Assembly (NCBI GenBank): GCA_034521755.1
Contig: JAXHMB010000004.1
Coordinates: 124,001-188,000 of the forward strand
From: JAXHMB01 sp034521755
Lineage (GTDB): Bacteria > Bacteroidota > Rhodothermia > Balneolales > Balneolaceae
DNA: 64,000 nt
Direction of reading: 5' to 3'
A program made the position numbers and the translations under genes. Every line of letters begins with the position of its first letter. Position 1 is the first letter of the stretch. The notes below the pieces were generated by a model. The model ran no database searches. It saw only the letters and a program-made list of their open reading frames with translations, and was not told where the DNA came from. Positions 16,261-26,666 of this stretch are shown here, piece by piece.

Positions 16261-17563
16261 ATGGAAAATCAGCAAAAAACATTTAACGCAGTTCTTGTTG
16301 AAGGCGGAAGAATTCCATTTCAGCGATCGGGTACCGCTTACAACGATATGATGGCCTATGATCTTGGGCGCATGGCAATAGAGGGACTCATTGCACGGTC
16401 TGGCATCCAGGCTTCACAGCTCGACCATGTGGTGATGGGTACCGTGATTCAGGATATTGCAACCAGTAATGTAGCCCGGGATTCTGCACTGGGTGCCGGC
16501 ATCCCAAATTCAGTACCAGCCCACACCGTTACTATGGCTTGTATCTCTTCAAACAAGGCTATTACCAATGCAATTGATATGATCCGCTCCGGACAGGCAA
16601 AAACCATACTGGCAGGCGGTACCGAAACGATGTCAGACATTCCCATACGGCTGCGTAAACCCTTTCGGCAGAAACTGCTGGAAGCGCGGAAATATAAATC
16701 TCCGGCCGACTGGCTGAAATTCTTCAAAGGATTGAGTCCTTCTGATTTCCTTCCTGAAATTCCGGCTATTGCCGAATTCTCTACCGGAGAAACCATGGGA
16801 GAAAGCTGTGATAGGATGGCCGCCCACTTTGGCATTTCACGCAAGGAACAAGATGAATTCGCACTCCGCTCTCATCAGCTTGCAGCAAAAGCCACCAATG
16901 AAGGCCTGTTGGATGATGAGTTGCTGCCGGCCTCCGTCCCGCCCAACTTTGACCCGATTACCCAAGACAATACTTTTCGCGAAGATACCTCTATGGAAAA
17001 ACTGGAAAAACTGAGTCCGGCTTTTATTAAACCACACGGAACCATTACTGCAGGCAACTCCTCGGCCTTTACGGACGGAGCTTCAGCTACCCTCATCATG
17101 GAAGAACAAACGGCGCTTGAACTGGGACTCAAGCCAAAAGCTTACCTGCGTAACTATACGTATGTAGCACAAGATCCCGAAGATGAGCTGTTGCTGGGTC
17201 CGGCTTATGCCACCCCAAAAGTGCTGGATTCCATGAACTTGCAGCTGAGTGATATCGATGTATTTGAATTCCATGAAGCCTTTGCCGGGCAAATACTTAA
17301 CGGTATTAAAAGCCCTCAATTCTGATAAATTTGCCGAAGAAAAACTGAATAGATCACAAAAAGTAGGCGAAGTACCAATGGATAAGCTTAACCTTTGGGG
17401 CGGATCGCTTTCGCTGGGCCATCCTTTTGGTGCAACTGGCACCCGCTTGGTTACGACCGCTGCCAATCGCTTGCATAAAGAAGATGGGAATCTTGCGCTG
17501 GTTGCAGCATGTGCTGCCGGCGGACAAGGCCACGGAATTGTATTAGAACGCTACAAAAATTAA
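16261..17563 (+). CDS. fadI: acetyl-CoA C-acyltransferase (FadI/FadA-like thiolase), frameshifted
   Basis: Reads as one 433-residue thiolase, the usual FadI size. Active-site Cys lies in VTMACISSNKAI near residue 93, His in FEFHEAFAGQ and the second Cys in CAAGGQGHG near the end; GHPFGATGTR is also present. The frame breaks at about 17297-17301 (caaatacttAacgg): one part ends SPQF, the next reads LTVLKALNSDKFAEE and continues the family sequence. Removing one A restores it. It cleaves 3-ketoacyl-CoA with CoA in fatty-acid beta-oxidation. The next gene starts 10 bases later, so the two form the trifunctional-enzyme beta and alpha subunits. Confidence 0.9.
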
Positions 17564-17572
17564 AAGAATAAA

Positions 17573-19694
17573 ATGAATTATTTAGATATACGAAAAGAAG
17601 ACAATATTGCCATCGTAACACTTGACCAGCCAGACTCCAAAGTTAATAAGTTGGATGAAGGGATGATTGAAGCTTTCGCTGAACTGATGGATCAATATGA
17701 ACAGAATGATTCGATAGAAGGCATTGTCATTATCAGTGGAAAGGATGGAAATTTTATAGCGGGTGCTGATGTGGAAATGCTGAAAAATACGCCGGCTCCT
17801 GAGGGGATTGAGGAACTGAGCCGCAACGGAAATGAGCTGCTGCTAAGACTGGAAAACTTTGACAAGCCCGTAGTTGCTGCTATACATGGATCATGCATAG
17901 GCGGTGGCAACGAAGTAATTATGGCCTGCCACTACCGGGTAGCTTCGAAGCACTCGGATACCGTATTTGGTCAGCCTGAAGTAAAGCTTGGCCTCTTGCC
18001 CGGAGGCGGAGGAACCCAGCGCCTGCCAAAACTAATCGGACTTCAAAATGCTTTGACTTATGCCCTGACCGGCAAAAACATGTATCCGCGTCAAGCTTAT
18101 AAGATGGGCCTGGTTGATGAGCTGACTCATAAAGATGCCATCCTGACTGCAGCTAAAAAAGCTGTGAAAAAGATTAATGCCGGCAAGTTTAAGCGAAAAG
18201 ATAAACGAAGCTTCTTTACCAAACTGTTGGAAGGTAATCCCATCGGCAGAAAAATTATTTTTTCTCAGGCTAAAAAACGTGCACAAAGTAACACCAAGGG
18301 TAATTATCCGGCACCTTTCGAAATCATTGAGTGCATTAAGGAAGGCTATAAAAATGGACTGCAAGCCGGGCTTGAACGAGAAAGCATCGGCTTTGGCAAA
18401 CTGGCTGCTACCAAAGAATCCAAGGCCTTGGTTAACCTGTTTTTTTCCATGCAGGACGCCAAAAAGAACGACAAGAAAGATCTGGCTAAAGAAGTCAGCA
18501 AGATTGGTGTGCTCGGAGCTGGACTGATGGGCTCGGGTATAGCAGATGTAAGCGTAAATAACGGAATGCGCGTATTGCTCAAAGATCAAACAATTGAGCA
18601 GGCAGCCAAGGGGAAAGAGCCGATATGGAACGACCTCAATAAAAAGAAAAAGAAGCGCATTATATCATCGTTTGAACGTGATAAAACGGCCAGCATGGTT
18701 ACTCCCACGGCTTCTTATGATGGATTCGAAAATGTAGAGGTAGTTATTGAGGCGGTCTTCGAAGATCTGGACCTCAAACGGAATATCGTCAAAGAGGTGG
18801 AAGAAGTGGTTTCCGATGATTGTATTTTTGCCTCCAACACTTCGTCGCTGCCTATCTCAAAAATTGCAGAAGCCTCTGCGCGGCCGGAACAGGTCATCGG
18901 CATGCATTATTTTTCTCCGGTACCAAAAATGCCGCTGCTCGAAATTATTGTCACCGACCAAACAGCCGACTGGGTTACTGCTACGGCTACTCAGGTGGGC
19001 ATCAATCAGGGCAAGCATGTAATTGTGGTGAAAGACGGACCCGGATTCTATACCACTCGTATCTTGGCTCCTTTCATGAACGAAGCCCTGATGCTGCTGG
19101 AAGAAGGCATCTCTATCGAGCAGCTGGACAAAGAGATGAAACAGTTTGGCTTCCCGGTTGGGCCGGCAGCCCTGTTTGATGAAGTGGGCATTGATGTCGC
19201 CGCTCATATTACCGAGGTATTAAACCCTATGTTTGCTGAACGTGGCGTAAATCCCAACACGAAACCGCAAGAGCTTTTTGAGGATGACTACAAAGGTAAA
19301 AAGAACAAAAAAGGGTTTTATAATTATGAGGAGAACGGTTCCAGGAAAAAGAAAAAAGAACCCAACACGGAAATTTATAAATATTTCGGTGGATCTGACC
19401 GTAGGAAAATAGATTCTGAAACCGTGCAAATGCGCATGGCGCTGACCATGATCAACGAAGCCGCCCTGTGCCTTGCAAGAAGACATCCTGCAAAATCCTA
19501 CGGATGGCGATCTCGGAGCTATTCTCGGGCTGGGCTTCCCTCCTTTCCTCGGTGGACCTTTCCGTTACATTGATCAGCTGAGAGCCAAAGAAATAGTAAA
19601 CAGACTGGAAAAATTTGAAAAAGAAATCGGGCCTCGTTTCAAAGCCGCCCAAATTTTAAAAGATCATGCTAATTCTGAAAAAACTTTTCATTAG
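17573..19694 (+). CDS. fadJ: fatty-acid oxidation complex alpha subunit (enoyl-CoA hydratase / 3-hydroxyacyl-CoA dehydrogenase), frameshifted
   Basis: Reads as one protein of about 706 residues. The N-terminal crotonase domain has NFIAGADVEML and HGSCIGGGNEVIMACHYRVAS with catalytic glutamates. The Rossmann domain has the NAD loop GVLGAGLMGSGIAD near residue 310, and FASNTSSLPIS and GMHYFSPVPKMPLLEII follow. The C-terminal half of the dehydrogenase helical region contains GPGFYTTRIL. A break at 19470-19474 (tgccTtgcaag) shifts the last 75 residues; dropping one T joins MINEAALCL to QEDILQNPTDGDLGAI. It hydrates enoyl-CoA and oxidises the hydroxyacyl product. It is co-transcribed with the thiolase. 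Confidence 0.9.
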
Positions 19695-19784
19695 TACAGA
19701 GCTTGTAGTTGTTACAATCCTATAAATTCCACTGCCATTTTTCCTGCTCTAAGGGTAGCATTTCTAATAACCCCTAGATTATTT

Positions 19785-19812
19785 CTTGTAAATGGCATTT
19801 TTTTTTTACAAG
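19785..19812 (+). terminator. hairpin after the beta-oxidation operon
   Basis: cttgtaaa (19785-19792) and tttacaag (19805-19812) form an 8-bp stem with a T-rich loop, about 90 bases after the fadJ stop. No T-run follows, so termination is only suggested. Confidence 0.35.
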
Positions 19813-19905
19813 CTTTAAAAAGCATTATAATTCATTAAGAGACACACAACGCTTTAGGTTCTGGACAGGAGAAAAATATTTTTAGCAACAACCAGAACAA
19901 ACTAC

Positions 19906-20920
19906 ATGAAGAGATTTACAGTATTCATACTGCTAAGCTTTTTTACCATAGCTTCCTGCAGTCTGCTGGGCAGCGGGGGTGGCAATGATAAGGGAGATAA
20001 AAAAGAACCCGACATTACCCGCCCTATTGTTTTTGCTGCAATTGACAGTGCCGGAACCGGCCGAGATCTTTGCCATGAAAGCCGACGGCTCGGAGCTAAA
20101 ACAGCTTACTCATTTTGATGGTACAGGAAGCTCTGCCCAACCCACCTGGAGTCCGGACGGGGAGCAGATTATTTTTTCTTCTTCCAAACAAGCCAGTAGT
20201 CTCGGCCCGGTCTTATGGGTCATGGATGCCAATGGAGACAATCAGCGAGTTGTTAAAGACTATGACCCTCCACCTCCACTGACAGGACGCAATGCCGACT
20301 GGAGTCCAGATAGTACCAAAATTTCATTTTCCCTTTGCACATTCTGTTCATTTGCTACCAACTATGCTGTCTTTGTATATGATCTGGAAACCGAGCAGCT
20401 GACCCGCCTCACTGGAGAATCCTATGAAAGCGGGGACCCTGTCTGGAGTCCGGATGGTACCAAGATTGCCTATGCCTCAAACAAATATTATGTGGATAAT
20501 GACAGTCCCACCAACGGTCATGATCTGTACATTATGAATGCCGATGGATCTAACCCCCAACGAATTACAGAAAGTGGACTTGTATCAAAACTTGCCTGGA
20601 AACCGGATGGTACCAAGATTGCTTACAGAAAATTCCAGAATACTCCCGGGATATACCAGGTAGATATACAAAACGGTGAACTATCCTTGATAAAAGAAGA
20701 TCCTACGGATGACATCCACTTGCAGCCGCATGCCTGGTCTGAGGATGGTAACAGACTGCTCATAACTTCACGTGATATCGATATTCCCGGAGATCATACC
20801 CTGCATATCTATGACACCCAAGACAGCAGCCTGACCGATTTGATCACTAAACCATTTGATGGAAATCCCGGTATTATCGGAGCCGACTGGCTTTGGGTTG
20901 AAAAAAATTCCAATAAGTAA
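19906..20920 (+). CDS. TolB-like PD40 beta-propeller lipoprotein, frameshifted
   Basis: Reads as one 337-residue lipoprotein. MKRFTVFILLSFFTIASC gives a lipobox IASC, followed by a low-complexity linker. The mature domain has repeated PD40 motifs (WSPDGEQIIFSS, WSPDSTKISFS, WSPDGTKIAYAS, WKPDGTKIAYR) forming a beta propeller like the C-terminal part of TolB. The frame breaks at 20057-20062 (accGgccgag); removing one G gives IDSAGTAEIFAMKADGSE. It may bind envelope proteins or peptidoglycan-associated partners; this cannot be told from TolB-like repeats alone. There is no Tol-Pal gene next to it. Confidence 0.8.
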
Positions 20921-20960
20921 AATATGCTATATCTAAAATATAATATGTAAACAAATAAAA

Positions 20961-21014
20961 ACCCCTGCAGGTGGCCCTTCTCCGACAAGAGTAAATAAGC
21001 CATCCAACAGGGGC
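20961..21014. other. stem-forming element between two lipoprotein genes
   Basis: acccctgcaggtggcc and catccaacaggggct can pair imperfectly across about 25 bases; on the minus strand the stem is followed by TTTTTATTT. Possibly a terminator read backwards or an mRNA hairpin in front of the peptidase gene. Weak evidence. Confidence 0.3.
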
Positions 21015-21086
21015 TGGTGTATCTTGCTGCCTTATTCAGGCAACCTTATACACCTCCAATATAACAAAATAAATGGAGGCACAACC

Positions 21087-23081
21087 ATGAATCGTCTCAC
21101 CTTAATATGCACACTTCTGCTATTCTTTATCTCATCCTGCGAAGGGCCTATCAGCAACCTGAGCGGCACCACAACCGAACCTCTTCCCGAGTCCGTTGCC
21201 CCAAAAATATCCTACAGCTCCCAGCCCGTTCAGCCGGATGATATTCGCCGGCATGCCTGGCAGCAGTTTAGAAATACTAACGGCAGCAAGTGGCACATTC
21301 GCTGGAACGAACATACAGGGCTTCCGGCCTCGGTGCCGATGGGTAAATCAAAAAAGAAGTATCACGGCAGTCCCAAAAAATCTGCCCGGGCTTTCCTGTC
21401 CGACCACCCCGCCCTGTTTGGCATGCAAACCGACCCGGCCACTCTAAAACATAAGCGGAGTAGCACCAATCCCTATGGACTGAAGCGTGCTATTTTTCAA
21501 CAGCATTATAAAGATATACCGGTACAGGATGCCCAATATATTGTTCATATTTTTAAAGACGGAAGTGTTGGCATGGCACAGGGTACATACTATCCAAATA
21601 TTGAAGCCCCGTCTTCACCATCGGCTTCCAGTGATCAGGCAATTTCCACTGCCAAAACGGACTTGGGACTAGTCAGTCCTATCGGAGTATCCCATAAGGC
21701 GGCCTTGCTGATGTACCTGAAAGAAGATGGCAACTTCACCCCGGCATGGAAAACAACTATTTCTGCAGATGAACCTAACATTGACTGGATGTACTTCATA
21801 GATGCTACAAATGGAGCTGTACTTCAGAAACAAAATCAGATTGCCTTTTTAAACAGTGGCAAAGCTTCCAGCCAAGATCCTTGCAATGGAACCTTTGCTA
21901 CCGGGGAAGGCCTTAGATATTACTTGCATCCCAATCTTTCCTCAATAGAAGAGGTGTCTTTCCCACGGTTATGCGCTACTTATTTCAAACTTTTTGGTAA
22001 ATATGCTAATGTCATAAATAGCAACATTACCGACATAACCTCAGACTCTGAGCATTCTTTCTTGCCTCAAGCTTACAGTCACAAAGCTGAAGTTAATGTT
22101 TACTACCATGTGGATGATTTTCGGCATAACTTTATTGGCCCGCTTGAATATTCAGGTGACCAGCTCGACTTTATACAGATTGATGCTTATGTAGAATCAC
22201 ATCATCAACAATTTTCAGATAGAGGAGCATGGTTCAAACCCGGTGATTTTCAAATTCATTTCGGGGATGGAGGGTCAAGGATTTTTCTCAATGATTCTGC
22301 TCTGGAGGCTAAAGTAGTATACCATGAGTACTCTCATGCCATACTATATGATATTAACAGCGAGTTTGATTTAGATTTTGATGATCAGGAGGCTGCCATT
22401 TACGAGGGAGTGCCGGATTATTTTGCCGCTGCCCATACCAGGCATCCTCTTATCGCGGATTATGTAGATCCTAACAGTAACTTAATTGAAGTAAGGGACA
22501 TCACTGATCCCGAATATAATTCACTTGTAGACTATGAAAATGCTAATGGTGATAGACTATATAAGGGCGGTGAACTTTTCTCCCATATACTTTGGGAGCT
22601 GCGCAGCGCCATCGGAGCCATACCCTTCGACTTTTTTGTGTTTGATGCCCTGCACGGCTTAGATTCAAACCCAAATTTTCTTGAATTTCGGGATGCCCTT
22701 TATACTACCAGTGAAGGGTCATTAGGCGGGTATTTTAGCGATGATATCATCCCCACATTCGCCAGTTTTGGTATAGGCGACAGCACCGATACCCCAGCAC
22801 TTCCTACCTACAGCGTTTCTATTAGCGGGGCACAAACCACAAATCTTGCTTCCACTGAGACCTGGACGGCAAATGTAACGGATGGTAATACGCCCTATAC
22901 CTATTCGTGGCAAAAGAAAAAAGAAGGACAAAACTATTTTTATGTAGTGGGTAACAGCTCCAGTTATACCGAAAACATACAAGAAACTGATGACTTTGAC
23001 CTAAGAATTAAAATAACCGATGATGAAGGCTATGTTACCTACGATACGATCCATGTTACAGTCAATGACAACCCTTTTTAA
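21087..23081 (+). CDS. secreted M4/M36-type zinc metallopeptidase lipoprotein with C-terminal Ig-like domain
   Basis: From MNRLTLICTLLLFFISSC (lipobox ISSC) the product has 664 residues. After a 60-residue linker comes an FTP-like propeptide region (WHIRWNEHTGLPASV, FQQHYKDIPVQDAQYIV). The catalytic site is HEYSH near residue 413 with a glutamate in YEGVPDYF about 30 residues later, the HExxH...E pattern of thermolysin/fungalysin peptidases. A domain of about 85 residues with alternating strands (PTYSVSISGAQTTNL...) follows and resembles PKD/Ig-like tails of secreted enzymes. I chose the ATG at 21087 because upstream residues precede the signal peptide. Role: probably protein degradation at the cell surface. 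Confidence 0.85.
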   Translation: MNRLTLICTLLLFFISSCEGPISNLSGTTTEPLPESVAPKISYSSQPVQPDDIRRHAWQQFRNTNGSKWHIRWNEHTGLPASVPMGKSKKKYHGSPKKSARAFLSDHPALFGMQTDPATLKHKRSSTNPYGLKRAIFQQHYKDIPVQDAQYIVHIFKDGSVGMAQGTYYPNIEAPSSPSASSDQAISTAKTDLGLVSPIGVSHKAALLMYLKEDGNFTPAWKTTISADEPNIDWMYFIDATNGAVLQKQNQIAFLNSGKASSQDPCNGTFATGEGLRYYLHPNLSSIEEVSFPRLCATYFKLFGKYANVINSNITDITSDSEHSFLPQAYSHKAEVNVYYHVDDFRHNFIGPLEYSGDQLDFIQIDAYVESHHQQFSDRGAWFKPGDFQIHFGDGGSRIFLNDSALEAKVVYHEYSHAILYDINSEFDLDFDDQEAAIYEGVPDYFAAAHTRHPLIADYVDPNSNLIEVRDITDPEYNSLVDYENANGDRLYKGGELFSHILWELRSAIGAIPFDFFVFDALHGLDSNPNFLEFRDALYTTSEGSLGGYFSDDIIPTFASFGIGDSTDTPALPTYSVSISGAQTTNLASTETWTANVTDGNTPYTYSWQKKKEGQNYFYVVGNSSSYTENIQETDDFDLRIKITDDEGYVTYDTIHVTVNDNPF

Positions 23082-23110
23082 AGGGCTTCATTTTTAATAA
23101 TCACCAAATC

Positions 23111-23140
23111 AAAAGCCCCGGTATTTATGCTGGGGCTTTT
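23111..23140. terminator. bidirectional-looking terminator hairpin
   Basis: aaaagcccc (23111-23119) and ggggctttt (23132-23140) form a perfect 9-bp stem with a 12-base loop and flanking A/T runs, 30 bases after the peptidase stop. Confidence 0.8.
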
Positions 23141-23275
23141 CATAAAATGATCCAGAATTTTTTACTCAGCAATGCTATTTAGAATAAATGTGTCAACACA
23201 TATTCACATCGATCCCAAAATGGAACAAGAAAGCCTAAGGAAAATTCATTTGTTATCTTTCATATCCCAAACAAA

Positions 23276-23306
23276 TTGTACAGAGGCTGCAAAAATGGTA
23301 TCTTTG
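23276..23306 (+). promoter_or_regulatory. Bacteroidota-type promoter of yajC
   Basis: TTG (23276-23278), a 20-base spacer and TATCTTTG (23299-23306) match the TTG-N19-21-TAnnTTTG consensus exactly, 37 bases before the yajC ATG at 23344. It would drive yajC and probably ribBA. Confidence 0.7.
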
Positions 23307-23343
23307 ATGGCTTTGGAATTATTAACTCAATTAAAGAAAAACC

Positions 23344-23655
23344 ATGTTTAACCTTGCAATTTTACTAATGGGCTCTCCTGAGGGCGGTGCCGGATGGACC
23401 AACCTTATTTTTATAGCCGCCATTTTTGCCATTTTCTACTTTTTTATTATTCGTCCACAGAGCCAAAAACAAAAAGAAATCCAGGAAAAGGTTTCTAATA
23501 TTCAGAAAGGAGACAAAATCATTACCACTGGGGGAATGGTTGCTAATGTAAAAACTGTTGATGATGACTCTGTACTGGCAGAAATTGACAGCGGCGTCAA
23601 AGCCCGGTTTATGAAGAGTGCCATTACGGATGTAAACCCCAATAAGGATAACTAA
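23344..23655 (+). CDS. yajC: preprotein translocase accessory subunit YajC
   Basis: A 103-residue protein with one N-terminal membrane segment (NLIFIAAIFAIFYFFIIRPQ) and a cytoplasmic basic/beta domain (QKQKEIQEKVSNIQKGDKIITTGGMVANV). RPQ after the membrane helix and GDKIITTGG are the family signature. YajC binds the SecDF complex of the Sec translocase. The gene is 8 bases upstream of ribBA on the same strand. Confidence 0.93.
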   Translation: MFNLAILLMGSPEGGAGWTNLIFIAAIFAIFYFFIIRPQSQKQKEIQEKVSNIQKGDKIITTGGMVANVKTVDDDSVLAEIDSGVKARFMKSAITDVNPNKDN

Positions 23656-23663
23656 ACGTACAT

Positions 23664-24931
23664 ATGTCCGGAGATATACAGTTCGATAGCATTGAATCAG
23701 CTATCGAAGACATCAAAAACGGCCGCATGGTTATTGTCGCAGATGATGAGGACCGTGAAAATGAAGGCGATTTTCTGATGGCGGCCGAAAAGGTTACCCC
23801 CGAAGCCATCAATATCATGGCAAAATATGGGCGGGGATTGATCTGCGTCCCCATCACCCGGCAAAAGGCCTACTCTTTGGACCTCGACTATATGGTAGCC
23901 GAAGGCGCAGACCCCGATGAAGCCGCATTTACTGTTTCGGTAGACCATAAAGAACTGACGACTACCGGTATTTCCGCTAGCCGACCGGGCCAATACCATC
24001 CGTGAAATTATAAAAGATGATGCCAAGCCTAATGCTTTTCGTCGGCCGGGACACATCTTCCCACTCATTGGAGTTGAGGGAGGTGTACTGCGACGTGCCG
24101 GGCATACCGAAGCTGCTATTGACCTGGCACGCATGGCAGGACTCAAACCGGCTGGTATTATTTGTGAGATCATGAAAGATGATGGGAAAATGGCGCGGCT
24201 GCCCGATCTGGCAGAACTTGCCGAAGAATTTGATATGAAGTTTATCACCATCAAAGACCTCATTTCTTATCGCATGAAGCATGAGTCACTAGTGCGCAAG
24301 GTCGTTGAGGTAGATCTTCCTACCATCTATGGTGACTTTACGCTACATGCTTTTCAAGAACGGCTGACCGGAGAACACCACCTGGCTCTTAGCAAAGGAA
24401 ACTGGACCGAAGACGATCCTGTGCTGGTGCGCGTGCACTCTTCCTGCATCACTGGAGACATCTTTGGCTCCAAGCGATGTGATTGCGGCGAACAGCTGCA
24501 CCAGGCCCTGTTACAGGTAGAAAAAGAAGGAACCGGCGTGGTGCTCTATATGGATCAGGAAGGGCGCGGCATCGGCCTGATCAACAAGCTCAAAGCTTAC
24601 AAACTGCAGGAAGAAGGCATGGATACGGTTGAAGCGAACGAAGCGCTTGGCTTTGAACCTGATCATCGTGATTATGGCGTAGGGGCTCAGATTCTACGCT
24701 CGCTAAACATTCGCAAGCTGCGCCTCATGACCAATAATCCTGTGAAGCGCGTGGGACTCAAAAGCTTTGGGTTGGAAATGGTTGAGCGCGTACCCATTGA
24801 AGTAGGGGCCTATCCCTGAAAACGTACGCTACCTCAAAACAAAACGTGATAAAATGGGTCACGAGCTAAAACTGGACGAGCTGGACCCGCATAGTCCGAA
24901 ATTCCTGGAAAGTATTACAACAGAAGAATAA
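23664..24931 (+). CDS. ribBA: bifunctional DHBP synthase / GTP cyclohydrolase II RibBA, two frameshifts
   Basis: Reads as one 421-residue protein. The RibB half has DDEDRENEGDFLMAAE and HTEAAIDLARMAGLKPAG. The RibA half has HSSCITGDIFGSKRCDCGEQL split over two pieces, where three cysteines bind zinc, and DQEGRGIGLINK. The frame breaks at about 23978-23984 (gctagCcgacc; one extra C) and again at the C3 run 24814-24816 (tatcCctgaa). Removing one base at each joins SASDRANTIREII and VGAYPENVRYLKTKRDKMGH. RibB makes dihydroxybutanone phosphate from ribulose 5-phosphate and RibA opens GTP, the two entry steps to riboflavin. The stop is TAA at 24929. Confidence 0.9.
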
Positions 24932-25107
24932 AATGGGAGACGAGAGATAGGAGACAGAGTCTGGATTCCTATGTACTAACGAACAATTCATTTCTTGATA
25001 TTTTTTCCTTTTTCCGGTGTCCTTCTCTCCCTGTTCCGTTCTTCCCTTATTCTGTTATTTAATCAGCGTCATCCACTTGCATCAAAACTTCAGCGGACAA
25101 GTTTTCT

Positions 25108-25761
25108 TTACTTAATTAAGGTCATCTTTTGCAGGCGGGTGATCTTGGAACCTCCATTTGCCTGGGCAGTGATGCGGAAGAAGTACACCCGGCGGCCTAA
25201 AATATTATACACGTTGACGGTCACCTTCATGGCAGCTGGCAATCTATAGCGAATGGTTGTGGCCGGGTTGAAGGGATTGGGATAGTTTTGATCGAGCTCA
25301 AACTCGGCGGGCGGGGCTACTTTCAGGCTGATTGTTTTTTCCCAGCTGAAGTCTTTGGCCCGGGCTTTAATAATAACATCTGCCTGCTGATCCACAGGAG
25401 CTTCCTCGGTAATATGAAAGGTGTATTGGATCGTTGCCTGCGAGGCCGACTTTAACGAAGCAAGCCTCTTGTTGCCTGTCAGTTCCATCCATTCGGGAAC
25501 CTCTTCAGCCTTTATAGTAATTTCGTCCAGATCAGAGCCTGTGGTATTAGCCAGCGTCAGCTCCAGGATATTGCCCTTGCTGGCAAAGGGAACACTGTAA
25601 ACGGTTGCCGAATCGCTGCCGGGCGCTGGCAACTCTGCCCGGGAGCGGGTGTTTTGCTCGTAACCCTGTTTCTTTTCATAACCATGTTGCCCGTGCGTTC
25701 CCGGGCCCGCCAGCCAAAACGCTGTAATGATAAAAATAATCTTATTCACGATTCCCTCCAT
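25108..25761 (-). CDS. secreted protein with shortened YPNPFNP sorting-type tail
   Basis: A 217-residue protein with a signal peptide (IIFIITAFWLAGPGTHGQ), a beta-rich domain resembling a transglutaminase-like or Ig-like ANTTGSDLDEITIKAEE module (residues ~45-135) and a C-terminal sorting-type domain FELDQNYPNPFNPATTIRY. These tails direct secretion and anchoring in Balneolota-like and Bacteroidota-like bacteria. The tail appears shortened: NVYNILGRRV runs directly into YFFRITA, lacking about 20 residues usually found between them, without a frameshift. It starts inside the end of the upstream FIMAH gene (20-base overlap) and is the last gene of the locus 31.5-25.1 kb. Confidence 0.8.
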   Translation of the reverse strand: MEGIVNKIIFIITAFWLAGPGTHGQHGYEKKQGYEQNTRSRAELPAPGSDSATVYSVPFASKGNILELTLANTTGSDLDEITIKAEEVPEWMELTGNKRLASLKSASQATIQYTFHITEEAPVDQQADVIIKARAKDFSWEKTISLKVAPPAEFELDQNYPNPFNPATTIRYRLPAAMKVTVNVYNILGRRVYFFRITAQANGGSKITRLQKMTLIK

Positions 25762-26653
25762 CCTTTTGGGGTTGTTGTAGCTGCTCCAGCAGGTACTGCC
25801 CGTTGTAGTACAACAACGCCCACGCCTCGCTGCTGAGCTGCTTTTCTTTCAGGGCCTGTAGCTCGTTCAGAAAGGCCTGCAGGTTGTTGGCAGCGGTTTT
25901 CGTGTTGCCGCGCTCCAGTTGGCGACTTACGTTATCCAATTTCTTCTCCAGGCTGCGGCAAATGCCTTGGTTCTCGATCCAGGTGGTATCGCAGGAGAAG
26001 GCCAGGTAGGAGTAGAGCGTATCCAGCAGGGCGGTGTGGCCAATATCCTCGGGAAGCTTGCGCGGGCCGATGGTTTTGAGCTTTATTCCATTTGTGCGTT
26101 CTCTTAAAGAATCTATAGCAACAGAGAGCTCATAAGGAAGTTCTTCATCAATATTTGGAAAATATATATCGGTTAAACTGGTTGTTATCATGTTCGTTAT
26201 GGAAGGGATGTGACCGCTTGAAAATTCAAACCCTTTTTGGGTATCGCCTGGTGATATACCTGGAATTAAACCTTCGGTCTTAGACCATATTACTTTGGAC
26301 ATCCATTGTATATAACGACCCGACCAGTTTTCATTAGGGCTTTTGATTTTATTTACTGACGTATCCACGGTTACTTCTGCAGCATACATCGGATGAAATG
26401 CCTCCTCCTCATTTTTTATTTTGTAATTATAGATAAATAGATTTAAGCTTTCGTCATAGTTAACAGTAGCTTTTACAGAAGGCTTCACTCCATTTGCCGG
26501 GACAAAAAATCCTGTTTCCATGTTGCCATTAGCCATATATTGAATGACATATTCCCCTTTTACCGAATCGAAAGTTATACTCTCAATAATTTGTGAAGCC
26601 ACAGGCTTTATATTCAAAAGAACTAAGCATGTAGTCAGTAAAAAATATTTCAT
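25742..26653 (-). CDS. FIMAH-tailed secreted protein, paralogue 3
   Basis: 303 residues from MKYFLLTTCLVLLNIKPVASQ (signal peptide). A longer frame opens 72 bases earlier, but the signal peptide fixes this start. The N-terminal domain of about 190 residues is beta-rich (VIWSKTEGLIPGISPGD, FEFSSGHIPSIT). It is followed by TIGPRKLPEDIG and a helical C-terminal module of about 95 residues (GICRSLEKKLDNVSRQLERGN, NNLQAFLNELQALKEKQLSS), matching the FIMAH domain pattern (a GN..AA.N.L.AF.NE core). Paralogues 1 and 2 lie upstream in the same operon; their last 300 bases are nearly the same sequence. FIMAH modules usually end secreted proteins, and their role is unknown. Confidence 0.85.
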   Translation of the reverse strand: MKYFLLTTCLVLLNIKPVASQIIESITFDSVKGEYVIQYMANGNMETGFFVPANGVKPSVKATVNYDESLNLFIYNYKIKNEEEAFHPMYAAEVTVDTSVNKIKSPNENWSGRYIQWMSKVIWSKTEGLIPGISPGDTQKGFEFSSGHIPSITNMITTSLTDIYFPNIDEELPYELSVAIDSLRERTNGIKLKTIGPRKLPEDIGHTALLDTLYSYLAFSCDTTWIENQGICRSLEKKLDNVSRQLERGNTKTAANNLQAFLNELQALKEKQLSSEAWALLYYNGQYLLEQLQQPQKDGGNRE

Positions 26654-26666
26654 TGTATTTTCCTTT

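Noticed and set aside
20961..21014. Riboswitch before the metallopeptidase gene
   Set aside because: Only one imperfect stem is visible and no known riboswitch core can be matched.
23188..23201. Palindrome atgtgt-ca-acacat upstream of yajC
   Set aside because: Too short and more than 80 bases before the promoter; expected by chance at this AT content.
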